NCBI RefSeq assembly: GCF_000149955.1
Contig: NC_030998.1
Span: 384,699-448,698, forward strand
Length of the DNA stretch: 64,000 nucleotides
Direction of reading: 5' to 3'
Source of the DNA: Fusarium oxysporum f. sp. lycopersici 4287
Taxonomy: Eukaryota; Ascomycota; Sordariomycetes; Hypocreales; Nectriaceae
Shown: in pieces, positions 9,548 to 21,922 of the stretch
How positions within the stretch are numbered: the first letter of the stretch is position 1
Layout: every line of letters begins with the position of its first letter
Translations under genes and position numbers: made by a program
The notes under the pieces: generated by a model
What the model saw: the letters and a program-made list of their open reading frames with translations, nothing else
What the model was told of the DNA's origin: nothing
Database searches by the model: none

Positions 9548-11679
9548 ATGGGTTCATGCGATCTCTGCAGAGAAATACCGTGGAATAATTTACCCACAGC
9601 CCCACCAGACTCATGGCCATCCAGCAGCGGATATCCATATCTCCAAGACTTTCACCACTGGCCTGAAGATAGCCGAGGCTACCTACATCATCAGAGTCTG
9701 GAAGCTCTGAGAAATGCAGCGGACAATGAAAGCTGCGGTATTTGCTCACTGATACTTACTCAGGTCGAATTATGCGAGGCGGAACTCAAAGAACTTAAAC
9801 CCAAGTGGGAAGCGGGAACGATAACAAAGTACGGTTGGCCGCTATGGGAGATGTGGATTGTCAAAAGAGAAGTTGGAGGGGATGGGTTTTGGGTTATGAG
9901 TACGACGGATGACACGTATAAAAGGAATGTACGGCTTGTGGCGGCCATTGGGCTTTGTGTAGACAATGGTGAGATCGGATATTCCATTCAGAGGTACCGG
10001 TGCTGATGTTTCTAGGTAATCCTTTGGCTCAGCTCATTCGTGGACGACCCGTTGAGCAGTATGGCGGAACTGCGGAGGCGATAACAAGGGCTCATGACTG
10101 GGTTACTGAATGCAACGAGCATCCCAAGTGCAGCCCCGGAGAAACGCTGTTGCCAGGTCGAGTCGTTGACGTGGGTGATGATATCAACAGCCCATATGCG
10201 AAGCTCAGAGAAACATACGGACAGGAACGTGGAAAATATATATCTCTGAGGTGTTTCTCCCAAGAGGATTCCATAGGTGACACTCACTGACATTCATTCT
10301 GCAGCTACTGTTGGGGCAAAGAGCCGCAGTTTACTACCACCAAAGCAACCCTCGAAGAGCGCAAACGTCAAATCACCATCTCCGATCTGTCGCAAACGCA
10401 CCAAGATGTAATAAAACTAGCACGAGAACTAGGTGTGAGATATCTCTGGATAGACAGCATCTGCATCTGTCAAGGCGACTACGATGACTGGGAGCGCGAA
10501 TCAGCAAAGATGCTGTCCATCTATGCTAATTCCTACCTAACCGTTGCCGCCTCAAAAGCAAAGAATCACTCAGAAGGACTCTTCAGTGAGACAAAGCCAA
10601 AGGAATACAAGACGTTCGAGTATAAATCCGGAGAGCTCAGTGGGCAGGCCATGGCGTTCAATCTTCCGATCGACAAAGAATCTGGTGCTAGTTCTTATGT
10701 AAGCCTTCCAGATGAACCACTCTCTGACCGGGGCTGGGCTCTTCAAGAACGAGTGTTACCGTGTCGAACCTTGCTTTATACAAAGCAGCAGATGTTCTTT
10801 GAGTGTAGTGCGGGATTTAGAGGGGAGGATGGCACGGTTCTTGATTGGAGGTTTGTGAATGTGCATGATATGCCAGACGGACAGGACGAGGAAAAAGAGC
10901 CCGACGATGAAGGAGAAGAAGACGATGATCCTAAAGCGAGCCTGTATCAGTCATGGTATAGCCTGCTCTGGATATACGGCCCTCGGAAACTTACAAAGGC
11001 GTCGGATAAACTTCCTGCCATCTCTGGACTCGCGAGTATCTTTGCCCAACGCCTTAACGACGAGTATGTCGTTGGGCTTTGGCGATCAAAACTGCTGGAA
11101 GGACTCCTCTGGCAAAGCCTCAGATGCAGACGTGTTTCAGATTACAGAGCACCATCCTGGTCATGGGCATCCATGGACGGAATCCCTGGCCTCGGGGTAA
11201 GAGCACCTTATGAGGAAGTTGCTAGAATCTTAGACGTCAATGTCGATCTCAAGGGCAAAATTATCTACGGCGAGGTCACAAGTGGAAGACTGCGAATCCA
11301 AGCGCCGATGGAGCGATTGTACCTCGACGTCAAAGACTGGGATCCTACAAAGCCAGGGTTCGCGTATGATAACAATCCTCCCGTCCGTACGGCACATGAT
11401 GAGACTCATTCGCGGTTCGACTTTGACTTTACTGCTGATGATGCGCCGCAGGAAGCACTCAAGGTAGTGAAGAGTTTAGAAGGGAAGGAATTCTTTGCGC
11501 TCATCTTACTGAAGGTTAAAGAGCCGGATGAGGAGACTTATCATGCAGTAATGGTGAAGAGAGTCGATGGGGGAGATGAGTATGAGAGGCTGGGTTTTGG
11601 GTTCATTGACAAGAAGGCTTTGGGATGTAGGCCGGAGCTGGAAGCGCAGGACAAGTTTCCAGTTATTACACTCGTGTAA
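9548..11679 (+). CDS. HET domain (heterokaryon incompatibility) protein
   Basis: Three exons (9548-9968, 10016-10250, 10305-11679) give 676 aa in an unbroken frame. The start is the first ATG, at MGSCDLC. The N-terminal third has the usual pre-HET region with paired cysteines and an LPGRVVDVG motif. The HET domain then runs from YISLSYCWG, rebuilt across intron 2, through WIDSICICQ and the ANSYLTVAA segment. HET domains are fungal TIR-like modules that trigger cell death on non-self recognition. Intron 2 has a weak GTGTTT donor, but it is the junction that restores the conserved SYCWG. The gene converges on a HeLo-like gene whose stop lies 34 bp away. The call is firm; the biological partner is unknown. 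Confidence 0.9.
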
Positions 11680-11713
11680 TAATATTACTAGATTGCTATT
11701 TAAAGTAGTTAAA

Positions 11714-14092
11714 CTATACTCTAATGATACCTGGGTATGAAATGTCCTCTAGCTGCTGCTGTGAGTTGCCACTTGAGTGGAAGACTCTCTTCGGTTGGCT
11801 GCATGAGATACATTCCGATTCCGATACCTCGACCCTAATCCTTGTTAAGTTGCCTTCAACGGATATAAAGAAAAGATCATTAAAACTGCTAGAGAAAGAA
11901 AAATTGGAGCCCGGTTTGATTGTGCAAATATAGATTGGCTCCTCCTGCTCATCGTGCCATGGATGTCCCTCTATTAGATATACCTTATTTTCAACAGTTC
12001 TGCAAAGAAAGCCGATAATACCCCCTTGACTATGTATCGGTATATATGGAATGGACGTTTTGTCGATAGTCAAACCCTGCCAATGTATATCTTTCTTGCT
12101 GGTTTCGGCCTTATCCGAATGATGGAAGAAGTGGTCCCAATCGTCAACACCCTCAAACTGATGAGTAGTCGATTCTCCTTGGCGATATATTCGAAGATAC
12201 AAACAGAGGCCTTCGTCCCTCTCAGGTGTCACGACCCTAGCTCTTTGTGTCACCTGGTCGCCGTGACGGACGGGATACTCCTCAAAGAATAATTGAACAA
12301 TCCATTTACCAGCCTCTGTTTCACTTAGGGAAACTAGTGATCCACTGGCTGACGCATAAGATATGGTCCTGTCATCTGTACTACAGAAGAATCCCATTCC
12401 TGGTAATGGAGATAGCGTGTCGCCGGTTTCATGTGGAAAGCTCATGACCGACCACCTAACAAGGAAGGGCGGACGGAATGTTACTGTGCAAATTGAAAGA
12501 CGTTCTTCGTATGCCGTAAAGAAGTAAATCCTTAGGCTTCTTGAGTTGCTATCAATATAGTCGAAATGGCACGACAACGGTGTGTTCTCCATTGCCTGAA
12601 AAAGTGGAGTTTCCAAGACAGTTGCCTCATCATGATCTCTCGGTAGTATGGCGAGCTGAATCCAGTTATCAGGTCTTTGGAAAACCAGGACCCCATATGA
12701 CATCTCCTTCTCGATAGCAGCACTAACCCACGACCTATTATGGAGCCAACTTTGCTTTACAGCATCGGCTGGTTCATGTGCATGAGAGATCTTGCCTGTT
12801 GACCTATTGTTCCTCAGGATGTCCATTAACCTCGGAGAATTGATGCAACCAGAAGTATTAGATGTCATGAAGTTTGCCGAAGTTCCGAGTTCATCTGTTT
12901 CTCTTGATTTTCCATCGTCTAAACAGCATGCTTGCGCATTTTCGTCTCTGTCGAATGATGACTGATCCTGAGTATCTGGCACAGCTAAGCCTGCCTGTGG
13001 ACTTCCAAGATCTGCAGTGTCTTCCAAAACCAATGGGTCCATATCAGGCAATGGCGCATTCTTCTCGGTGGCACGCGATTGAGTCCCTTGGTCTGGAGAT
13101 CCATCGTTCGCGTTGGTTGGATAACCAGATGTACGAGTGTCCCCAGGAGCAGAGTCACACTCAGGATCAGGAGGAATCGCAGGGCTATCGCTCTCTGAGA
13201 GCTTGTCGGACCGATGAGACTTTGGAGTGGAACTTGTGAAAGGTTTTCTGAGTTTAGATGTAAGTTGTCGAAAGGTGTTATTTGAGTCCTTGCCTATCGA
13301 TTTGAACCGATTCTTTTCTGATATCGTCGACTTAATGCTCTCTGCTTTCGAAGGTCCATCCATACGCTGTTTTTCGGTAGAGCTCTCAGGACTCGGAGAC
13401 ACCGATCTAGCAGGTCTGTTCAATACATCCTGGACAGCATCTTTAACGGCCTCAAGAGTCTCATGCAAACTTGTTTGAATGCCGGAATTTATTCTGTAAT
13501 TGAGCTGTCAGTGGAAAGATGAGTGAAGTATATGAAACAACTTTGAAACGTACAATGATACCTTCAAGGAGTTGCTGGATGATTCTTCGAGGATGGCTTG
13601 CATCAATAGGTTGACGAGAGTGATGTTGAGGAACATTCCTGTCTGACTAACTTTGCCTATGACAGCTTCAATCTCAACCCTGCACCTCATGACGAAATTC
13701 ATCCTGTCCTTCAAGCTGGATCCGGGCTCCAGGGTCTCGAGCTTTCTTTGCGCAGTTTTGATATCCCGATCCATCTGTTGAATCAAAGACACGAAATTGA
13801 TCTCTTCCGATGTACTTGCCGCTTCATTTTTCGTCATCTCTTTGACCACGCGATCCATGGTTTTGCCGGCAGAGTCAATGCACTTACTCATTGCGTTAGG
13901 TCATCTTGGCACGTTCGTTCTGGGATGTCTAACCTTTGATATACTGACAAGGTCCTGGGTCAATTCTTCATATTTCCCAACCGCTTTTCTGATAGCTTGG
14001 ATTGTTTCCTTGGTCGAGTTGATAAATTGCGATAACTGTTTAACAATTGTAGGAATGGCTGCTACCGCGCCGAAAACCTCCAGTCCGCTCAT
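11714..14092 (-). CDS. protein with HeLo-like N-terminal domain and an unrecognised beta-rich C-terminus
   Basis: Exons 14092-13934, 13882-13554 and 13493-11714 join in frame to 755 aa. Both introns have good CTAAC/CTGAC branch sites. Residues 1 to about 160 (MSGLEVFGAVAAIPT, then amphipathic helices with many Lys/Glu) match the HeLo-like or 'fungal N-terminal' domain that precedes NACHT/NB-ARC modules in fungal NLRs and in membrane-attacking death effectors. A Ser/Pro/Asp-rich low-complexity stretch follows (about 170-370). The last 380 residues are rich in predicted strands with aromatic repeats, possibly a propeller or lectin-like sensor. There is no P-loop, so this is not a normal NLR. 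Tail-to-tail placement with the HET gene suggests a shared recognition or death locus; that link is inference. Confidence 0.75.
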
Positions 14093-15587
14093 TGTATGAC
14101 TCAACCCTTGGATGTGACGACCTATAACGCGGAATTAGAAGGGAAGATATGAATGGAAGAGGAGGAATGGGATTTTAGTTCAGTCAATGCGCAGTGGTTA
14201 CTGTAAATACATACATCAAGGTTTTTTGCCAGGCGAACCGCAGGGCAAACTGCCTGCAAGAGCCACTCCACGTTACATGATTTCACTGGTTCACCTGAAA
14301 TCGATGGTGTGCTGATGTGACGCCAGACCGACCCGGCATGCACGCGGACCAGAATTGGCAGTGTTTCGTCAAGATGGTTATCTTCTGTAAGAAGCTGAGA
14401 TAAAAGTCGTTCCTACTGGTAAATGTTAAGGCCCAGATGGTTAGTAAAGAGACTGAAATCATGTTGTTGGCGATTCCACGTTGAGTTTCGGAACCCATAG
14501 CGTTGGAATTTGCACTACTTGCGAAGGGCTTAGAGACTGACCCCCCGTGCTTTTCATTAATTGGTCAGACTAAGGGGGGCCAGTCAAGGCCCTACCCAAG
14601 TACACGTTGCAGCACCCCCACCTCCATTGTAACAGGGCTGTCTGCAGGCTGTTGAGCCCTGCAATATTTACTGCATGATACATACAACTGGTGGCGATGG
14701 CTTCTTGCAGATTTAATTAAATCCCACGTCAACAAAGGATTGACAAAACCATGAAACGGACATAACTTGAAAGAAGCTGATAAGTAATGGAACAAAGTCG
14801 ATGAAATAAAACAGCAGGGTTCGAACCTATCCGTGCGAAGACAATGCCTGTGATGTCTCAGAAGACTTGTAACTAACACAGAAGCGGCCGACGTAATAAA
14901 CCCCAAGAAGGTAGATCCAGAGCCCTAATCAACATTGAAGCTCAGATATATAAAGATGTACGTGGCGGCAAGGATAAGACCTTGTATGAAAAACATCCAC
15001 ATCAAAGCGTAGGGACACAAGAACTTGGACTATCATTGTCGATTTTTTGGTGCTATTTGATGCTTCCTCTGATATTAACCACTCAAAGTCCTTAGAGGTT
15101 GGTATTTTAATCTTACAGCCAGCCACGTTGTCCGAGCTGAAAATTTCTACCGAATGGAAGCCATCGCAGAAAGCCTCATTGAGCAGGGGTGCTATGCCAA
15201 GACGGCCACAGCCAGAAAGGTGTGCAGGTTGCATGTCATTACAGGACGACGTAGACAGATTAATTCAGTAAATAAATACAGCCATGCAATTTATTGAGAC
15301 CAATGGTCTAGAGTTGTTGACCCTTTGTGGAATAGCCGACTTGTGTAGATGTTTATTTAGCCGCTTTCGACAATCAGTGTTTTGCTTTCTGTGTGGTGCA
15401 GCCTTGGGGCTACCGAGTCACACGGGCTAAAGTTAGTCAACGCCACCGTCTTGTTTAAGCTTAATTGAAACCACCCAAGGCTGATTGAAGCGCAGTCACT
15501 GGGCATGTCTTAAGACCCCTTCACCCATTGCGCACGCATCCGTCGTTCCCATTCTTTTATCGCATCTGCAACAGCGAAGAGGAAGAA
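14093..15587. other. long intergenic region with a tRNA-like relic
   Basis: No convincing protein gene. A 101-codon minus frame (15234-14929) begins with ATG but has no family features. A Pol III promoter pair is described separately at 14817-14878. The right end holds the leader of the Ecm33-like gene. Confidence 0.4.
14817..14878 (-). repeat. possible tRNA-derived SINE or tRNA relic (A and B boxes)
   Basis: On the minus strand a perfect Pol III B box (GGTTCGAACCC, 14827-14817) lies about 40 bp downstream of an A-box-like TAGTTACAAG (around 14876-14864). The cloverleaf does not close: there is no matching 3' acceptor arm, and the T stem and anticodon loop are imperfect. It is therefore not a working tRNA. 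tRNA-derived SINEs such as Foxy occur in Fusarium, and this could be a member or an old tRNA copy. The ends and any target duplication could not be placed. Confidence 0.35.
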
Positions 15588-17340
15588 ATGGCTTGTCTAA
15601 AATTTGCGGTCCGTCTCGGACTGGCATTGTGCCTATCGGGGCATATTAGAAACGTCATTGCTGGTATGTCGTTGCATATCCTGGAGCGCTGTGCATGCCT
15701 AATTATTCCCAGCCTGTTCCAACGAGGAGACTTCAACAATTACCGAAGCAACCCAAGTATCGAGCCTCGCGGCATCATGCCCAACTTACACCGGCGATCT
15801 CCATCTCATCAACATTACGAGAACCATCAACATGACTGGCGTCGAGACTCTCATCGGCGATGTCAAGTACAGCAACGACTTCCCGGACGACTACGTTACG
15901 CTCTACAGCTCAACGCTCAAGAACATCACCGGCGACTTGTTGATGTACGGCGCCGGAGGAAAGATTACCAAGACACCTGGAGACTTGAACATAACGCTTC
16001 CTGCTCTGCGAGCGATCGGTGGGCTGGGTGCATACTGGGGATGGGGCGACGTATCGATTAATACGGATCCAAAGCTCAACATACCGAAAGGATTCCAGAT
16101 CAGTTCTGGAGCAAGCCAATCGGCGGCGGGCAATTTGTACTTGAACGTTACCTATACTTATAGTATTGGCGTTTCAGGTGTCGACTTTCAAGCCCCCGGG
16201 GGAGCACTCTTTACCTCATCGGCGGAGAAGGTCGAACGCGAGATCATGATCTTCGGAAACAGTGGACTAGAGCGTGTCGTCCTGGATGATCTCAAGTTTG
16301 TCAATTATACGGTAGACATCAAGAGTAACTCGGACCTTGACTATATCTCTTTGTCTCTCTCCGAAGTCGGACTTTTGCGCGTCAAGGAAAACGGGAGAGA
16401 TACGCATCTGTCAGTACCGAATCTCAAGAAGCTCGGAGGCCGCAGCGACCCTGGCACTCATACCAGCGGCGGGGACTCTGGCGGTATTTTCAGGGATCTT
16501 GTCAACGCCAGCCTACCATCATTGACTGAAGTACATGGTGATGATGTGGATTGGTTCAAGGGCAAGCTCAACTTCACCTCCAACTTCTTCTCAGAGCTTA
16601 GTCTTCCGAGTCTCAGGACGGCAAACTGCACGCTTGGCATTGATGAAAATATTGCGCTCAACGACTTCTCCATACCAAGGCTCAACTATGTCAAGGACCT
16701 GCAGATACACGACAACCCCCGCCTTCTCAACTTTACGGCCAATTTGCTGAAGAAGGCAGATAACATCAACATGACCGGGCCATTTACCAACGTTGAGTTC
16801 TTTGGTCTTGAGGTCATTACGGGAGATTTCTACCTGGCCGGTGACAAGACTATGGATTGTTCTTGGTTTGATGAACACTTCCTCAATGACATTGTACAGG
16901 GATCGTATAAGTGCGTTGGCAACCATACTAAGCCTGCCACTGAGCGCAAGCCCAGCACGCCGACTGATGAGGCAGATCTTCGAGACAAAGAATCAGAGCA
17001 AGGGGGAAGTTCATCGAGTGGAGGTGAAGAAGGATCCGGCTCTGGGAGTGATAGTGGACTGTCAACTGGCGCCAAAGCAGGCATAGGTGCGGGGGTTGGT
17101 GTCGCAGGCCTTATCCTTCTCGGTCTTGGAGCTGGGTTCTTGATTGGCAAGAAGACGAAGAGATCGCCTGGTGCAATAGCTCACACTAGCGATTATGGGT
17201 ATCAGAAGGCTGAACTCGATGGAGATGCTAAGCCGTCTGGGGGTGTGAAAGAGGCGCATAGTGTAGAAGCTTCCGAGATGCAAGACACGGGTAAGTCTGA
17301 GTTACCAGTGAATCAAGTGAGAGCCGAGTTGGCAGGATGA
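15588..17340 (+). CDS. Ecm33-like receptor-L-domain cell-surface protein with C-terminal membrane anchor
   Basis: Exon 1 (15588-15663) and exon 2 (15713-17340) give 567 aa. Intron 1 is a 49-nt GTATGT...CCCAG intron. Residues 1 to about 24 are a signal peptide. The middle has the repeated 'receptor L' pattern of Ecm33/Sps2-type wall proteins, with periodic hydrophobic strands, LPSL and LPALR motifs and many N-glycosylation sites. A Ser/Gly-rich stalk is followed by one transmembrane helix (AGVGVAGLILLGLGAGF), a KK stop-transfer and a cytosolic tail of about 70 residues. Classical Ecm33 is GPI-anchored, so a real transmembrane tail is a variant. It probably works in wall organisation or sensing. 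There is no functional link with the neighbouring genes. Confidence 0.82.
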
Positions 17341-17792
17341 AGCTCGACGATCCTAGAACCTTGAAGACTCCATTACTTACGAGAAGACAATTTTTTAATA
17401 ACCTGGATGGCGCGCTTTAAATCAAAGGTCGGGAACGGGTGCACCAACCAGCCTTTTCTTTTTTAAGAGGAGGACACATCAGAAGTGCTCACATGGTAAT
17501 AACGAGACTTTCTTCGTGACATTTCATAGGTGCATGGTAGGAAGAAGGCTGCACTGCACTGCACTGGACTTTGACAGGTGATCGATCCTTGCTGAAAACA
17601 ACGTATAGCAGCAGACCGTTACCAATCAATCATATCCACTAGTGAACTGCGTAACGCCACAGCGCTTCGGGCGCCATTTCAACCCCCCTGCCAAGCAATC
17701 AGGCTCTGGCAAATTCGAACTTAAATGAATGGTGATAAGATACTAGCAACTCATAACAACTTGACAATTTGAATGGTTTCAGGCAGCAAACG
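17341..17792. other. intergenic
   Basis: Holds a short GCACT tandem near 17552-17568 and the promoter of the following HET gene. No gene seen. Confidence 0.4.
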
Positions 17793-20109
17793 ATGAACTC
17801 CTCGCCCTATAAGCCTCTGCGATCATCCAATGATCAGATCAGGTTGCTGATACTTCATCCCACCTTGAAACACGACGCTCCTATACAATGCTTGCTAGAG
17901 CCAGCTATTCTGTCTTCCAACCCCGCTTATGAGGCTCTATCGTACACGTGGGGCGATCCCGGTAACGGCTGCAATATCTCACTCAGTAATCATGATTTCT
18001 TTGTGGGAGATAATGCAGCTGCCGCGCTCCGCAGATTGCGATGGAAGAGGAAGAAGAGAGTGCTTTGGATAGATGCAATCTGTATAAATCAAGCTGACGT
18101 GGACGAGAAAAATACACAAGTTCCCCTTATGCAGAAGATCTACGGACAAGCACAAAACGTCTTGGTATGGTTGGGAGAGCCTACTGATGGCAGTATTCTG
18201 GGCATGAGATTAATCCAGAATAGAATGGCTAGTGTTGGCTGGCATCAGTGGAAGATTGACCAAACCTACGGCAAACCGACACTTCCATTTTTCAAGTCTG
18301 TCAAAAGCTCCATCGCCAGGATGAATCGATCCAGATTGATAGAGGAGCAGATAAATGGGGAAGTTCGTGAGCTTCTTGATCGACCCTGGTGGCGCCGAAC
18401 TTGGATCATTCAAGAGGTTGTGCTGGCAAAGAACATCCAGATAATATGCGGAGACGAGGTTGTCACGTGGGATACAGTGGCATCTCTTCTAAAAACGACT
18501 TCGAATGACGCAGGCTGAGGTTCAGGTGTTTGGTGTCAAGCTGAGTGATCGAAACATATTTCCTGATCGAATGTACAACCTTATTTCTGGCTATCATCAA
18601 CAATGGCACTCGACAGCTGGAAGACTCGAACTTTTGGATGTGCTATACCAGTTCAGAATCTTAGAGTGCACGGTTGCGCATGACAGGATTTACGGGTTCT
18701 TGGGCATTGTACATCCTGATGTCGCTGCCAAGATAAGCCCGGATTATCATCTCGATGTACCGCAGGTGTACCGTGACTTTGCAAGGACTATGATCCAAGT
18801 TACAAACAACCTACATGTGCTGAACTGCACAAGACACTGGTCAGGCGTTGATAATGGCACTCAACAGCAAAAGGCGTACAGCGTCCTAGAACAGTCAAGA
18901 TACTATGACATCCATGCTCTCATCTTCGACGGGCCAGACAAGACTCCCAGAAGGGGGTGGGCGAGACTGCCTGATGGCTGGGAGAGAATACCGAGCAAGG
19001 AAAAGTCACTTTTTCGAGACAATGGGGATAGGACCAAACAATCTTCTGAATGGAGCCCGTTGGAGGGCCAGCAAGCTGTGAGAGCTGAGCACTATATCAA
19101 GCAGAGAGAACTCTCACCAGGATGGTCCAAGATCTGGGACAATCTTGGCCGTGCAAGAGTGGTGTATGGCGTTGGGGAGACGACGAGAGAACACCAACTA
19201 CGAAATGAAAAAGAGCTTCTTCGGCAGAAGCTATCCAGGCTGCCCTCCTGGGTTGCTAACTGGGAGTGTCCAAGTCGATGGGACCCTAAGCCATTGGTGA
19301 ATTTCTCCCTATCGCAGCCACGATATTTCGCATCTGGAAACACTACTGCGGAACTGAATGACCATTCTAACCTTCGGGTCCTATCTCTCAAGGGGCATAT
19401 TGTTGATGAAGTCAGGCAACTTGGTCCCGCATGGCACCCTGAAACTGAAAGGCCCCCTGTCTCCAGGAAAGGCATTGATGCTCTCGTCCAATGGGAGACT
19501 CTTGGCCTGATTGAGCTTCCAGATTGCCCTTACAGTGGTACTGGCGGGCGTACAAATGCCCTCTGGAGAACGATGATAGCTGACTATGCGGGCGCAGGAG
19601 CAGCTGATAGTGATGACTGGGCTTACATCGAGACATGGTATGATCGAACTGGATGGGGTCGTGAGCTCCCAGATATGGCATCGAGAGGAGTATATGAGAC
19701 GGCCACGCTTGAGGGAGAAATAAGGGAGCTTGAGGGTGTGATGCATACCCAATTTCTTCAGGTTAGGCCTTTGCCTAACGTAGGGACTCGTGAGCTGCTG
19801 AAACATCCGTGGATGAATTTTTCCCACAACAAGAAAAAGTATGGCGGTTATATAAAGCGCATCTATGCCGCATGTGCGCATCGTTCGTTGTTGATAACTT
19901 ATCGGGGTTATATGAGATTGGCGCCCTGGAATGTACAGATCGGTGACAAAGTGGCTATTCTACACGGTGGCGAGACGCCTTTCATTCTGCGAAATATCAA
20001 GGGGACGGAGGACTTTTCCCTTGTTGGAGAAGCTTTCGTATATGGGTTAATGGCTGGAGAGGGAATGTCGGAGGCCTTTGGAGGAGCTCATGATATTAAT
20101 ATCTTATGA
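17793..20109 (+). pseudogene. HET domain protein with an internal frame break
   Basis: The first frame (ATG at 17793; the upstream codon is only TTG) carries a full HET domain: AYEALSYTWGDP, VLWIDAICINQ, a VLVWLGE segment and RPWWRRTWIIQE. It stops at TGA 18516-18518. The second frame takes up the normal HET C-terminal continuation without a gap (RDKIY-like HDRIYGFLGI and later segments) to 20109. Moving to it means skipping one base. A five-A run at about 18493-18497 is the simplest site; one A fewer would give one 771-aa protein. Splicing could also rescue it (GTGGCA...GCAG), but that intron would be only 37 nt. So it is either a recent frameshift pseudogene, an unusual intron or a sequencing error. 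Confidence 0.72.
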
Positions 20110-20266
20110 GGTAAGTAAAAGGAGAGGAGGCACGTATATTGATACAGACCTGATATGTTGGGGGCGGTGCATAGCAGGAGAGGGATTTACAGAGACCACA
20201 CATTCATTACTATTTAGATTTCCATGACTCGCCGCTTCAAACAGAGCACCTTATACAAATGAAAGC

Positions 20267-21508
20267 TCAGCTATCGGAAGAAACCATCCCCGCTGGGCGT
20301 GAGTCAACCGAACCCCCATCGTCCCTATCAGTAAGATACCTCGCATACTTGACAATCGGCTTGCCCTCCCCCGGTCGTTGATCCATAAACTCGAACAGCT
20401 CCGTTGACGCCATCAACTCATGCAACTTCTTGAATCCATATGTCCGAACATCGAAATCCGGATGCCATCTGTTCATGAGCATTCCAACAGGGGCAAGACC
20501 AGCCCAGCCATCTTCGCCGGTTCTTGCTTCGACAGCTTCGCGTAGCCACTCGATGACTTGATCATCGACGGGTCGCTTCTCAGGTTGCAATTCGCCCGGT
20601 TCGGGAGATGTTACTCGAGGTTTGTTTGGTGCAGGAGTGTTAGCTTCGGAGTCGAGCCTCTTTCGCTTGCCGTTGCTTGTGCTATTCCATGCGGGAATGT
20701 ATGGGGCTGCGTCTGTTTCGGCTTTCATGTTCTGCGCACTGGGTGGTCCTGCCGATGTTTCACCGTTGGACCTCGCCTGCGGTTCAGTCCGGTCCTTCTG
20801 GAAATCGATCCTTTCGGGAAGACGCGCGATTTGCACACGATTTGAAGGTCCCGGAGATGGTTGTTCAGTAGTCAATCCCCTTTTAGGAGCAGATGAGTCC
20901 ATCAAAAGACCTTTACCATTTGAAAACGCCGAGATTGAAGCATGGCCACGTGGAGGTCTCTCGCTAGACGATACCCCATTGAGCGGTATCGCAGTTGATG
21001 GTCCAGCAACATCAACCTCAATCGACGGAGTTCCAGATCTTGGCACAAGATTCTCAACGTAAATGAACTTATCACACGCAGTGACAAACGGCTTTGGCGT
21101 CTTCCGCTCTCCGCACCCATAAACCATCAATCCCGACTCTCTAATCCTCGACGCAAGGCGCGTAAAGTCGCTGTCACTCGACACGATACAGAAACCATCA
21201 AATTTGTTAGAGTATAGCAAATCCATAGCGTCAATGATCATAGCTGAGTCTGTAGCATTCTTTCCATAGGTATATGCAAACTGTTGCATGGGATGGATGG
21301 AATTGTGGAGGAGTTGGGGTTTCCAACCGTTCAATCGGTTGCTGGTCCAGTCGCCGTAAGCGCGCTTGACGAATGTTGTGCCGTATTTTGCGAACTCAGC
21401 CAAGACGAAAGCTATCATTGCGGCGCTTGCGTTGTCTGCGTCGATGAGGACAGCCAGCTTGGCTGCTGGGGCGATGGAAGCCATGCTTTGAAGCTGAGAG
21501 TCATTCAT
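20267..21508 (-). CDS. NYN-domain RNase-like protein with C-terminal OST-HTH/LOTUS domain
   Basis: A single exon encodes 413 aa. The N-terminal 160 residues form a NYN (PIN-like) domain. It begins with VLIDADNAS (D23 and D25), has the YGDW segment, and continues through TDSAMIIDAMDLL and IVSSDSDFTRLASRIRE, giving the usual acidic metal-binding set. The middle (about 170-310) is disordered and rich in Pro, Ser and Lys. The C-terminal 80-90 residues resemble an OST-HTH/LOTUS RNA-binding fold (VGMLMNRWHPDFDVRTYGFKKL, ending VKYA). This architecture matches LabA/MARF1-type proteins, which cleave or regulate RNA. It is intact, with all acidic residues present, and probably a housekeeping RNA-turnover factor. 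Confidence 0.86.
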   Translation of the reverse strand: MNDSQLQSMASIAPAAKLAVLIDADNASAAMIAFVLAEFAKYGTTFVKRAYGDWTSNRLNGWKPQLLHNSIHPMQQFAYTYGKNATDSAMIIDAMDLLYSNKFDGFCIVSSDSDFTRLASRIRESGLMVYGCGERKTPKPFVTACDKFIYVENLVPRSGTPSIEVDVAGPSTAIPLNGVSSSERPPRGHASISAFSNGKGLLMDSSAPKRGLTTEQPSPGPSNRVQIARLPERIDFQKDRTEPQARSNGETSAGPPSAQNMKAETDAAPYIPAWNSTSNGKRKRLDSEANTPAPNKPRVTSPEPGELQPEKRPVDDQVIEWLREAVEARTGEDGWAGLAPVGMLMNRWHPDFDVRTYGFKKLHELMASTELFEFMDQRPGEGKPIVKYARYLTDRDDGGSVDSRPAGMVSSDS

Positions 21509-21922
21509 TGGATATTGTGGTGATGATCTAGGAATGTCAGCCCTTGCTGTTTCAACCGCATTTCTTGCGACTCACTCGGTCTAAATAGAGCTATTTCACT
21601 TTTGAATGTATCACTCGTATCTTATCTTGTTCAATCGAACTAGATACTGATACTCGCCATGCTCTTTCGTTGATCTGTCCAGAGCCTCTGTTCATACAGG
21701 GTCCAAGCTGATTGAGACACGCCATCTCAGAAGCGGGGTTGTTCTGGCCGACGCGTTGCTACGGTATCCAATCACAGGCCACCAAAGCTGGCACTGCCAA
21801 ATAACCGTGAAGTTGAGAGAAGAAGATTAGGATTCTTCTTTCAATTTATTGAGGAACTATTGGACTCGGCGCGTTGAACAAGTCGACTGCTTCAGTGCAC
21901 GGCTATTCGCTAGCGAAAGGGC
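21509..21922. other. intergenic
   Basis: Promoter of the NYN gene and 3' flank of the next minus-strand gene. No feature recognised. Confidence 0.4.

Noticed and set aside
14864..14906. Functional tRNA gene on the minus strand
   Set aside because: Pol III boxes are present, but acceptor and anticodon stems do not form; kept only as a SINE/tRNA relic.
14929..15234. 101-codon minus-strand ORF
   Set aside because: Has an ATG but no family, signal or splice context; likely chance.
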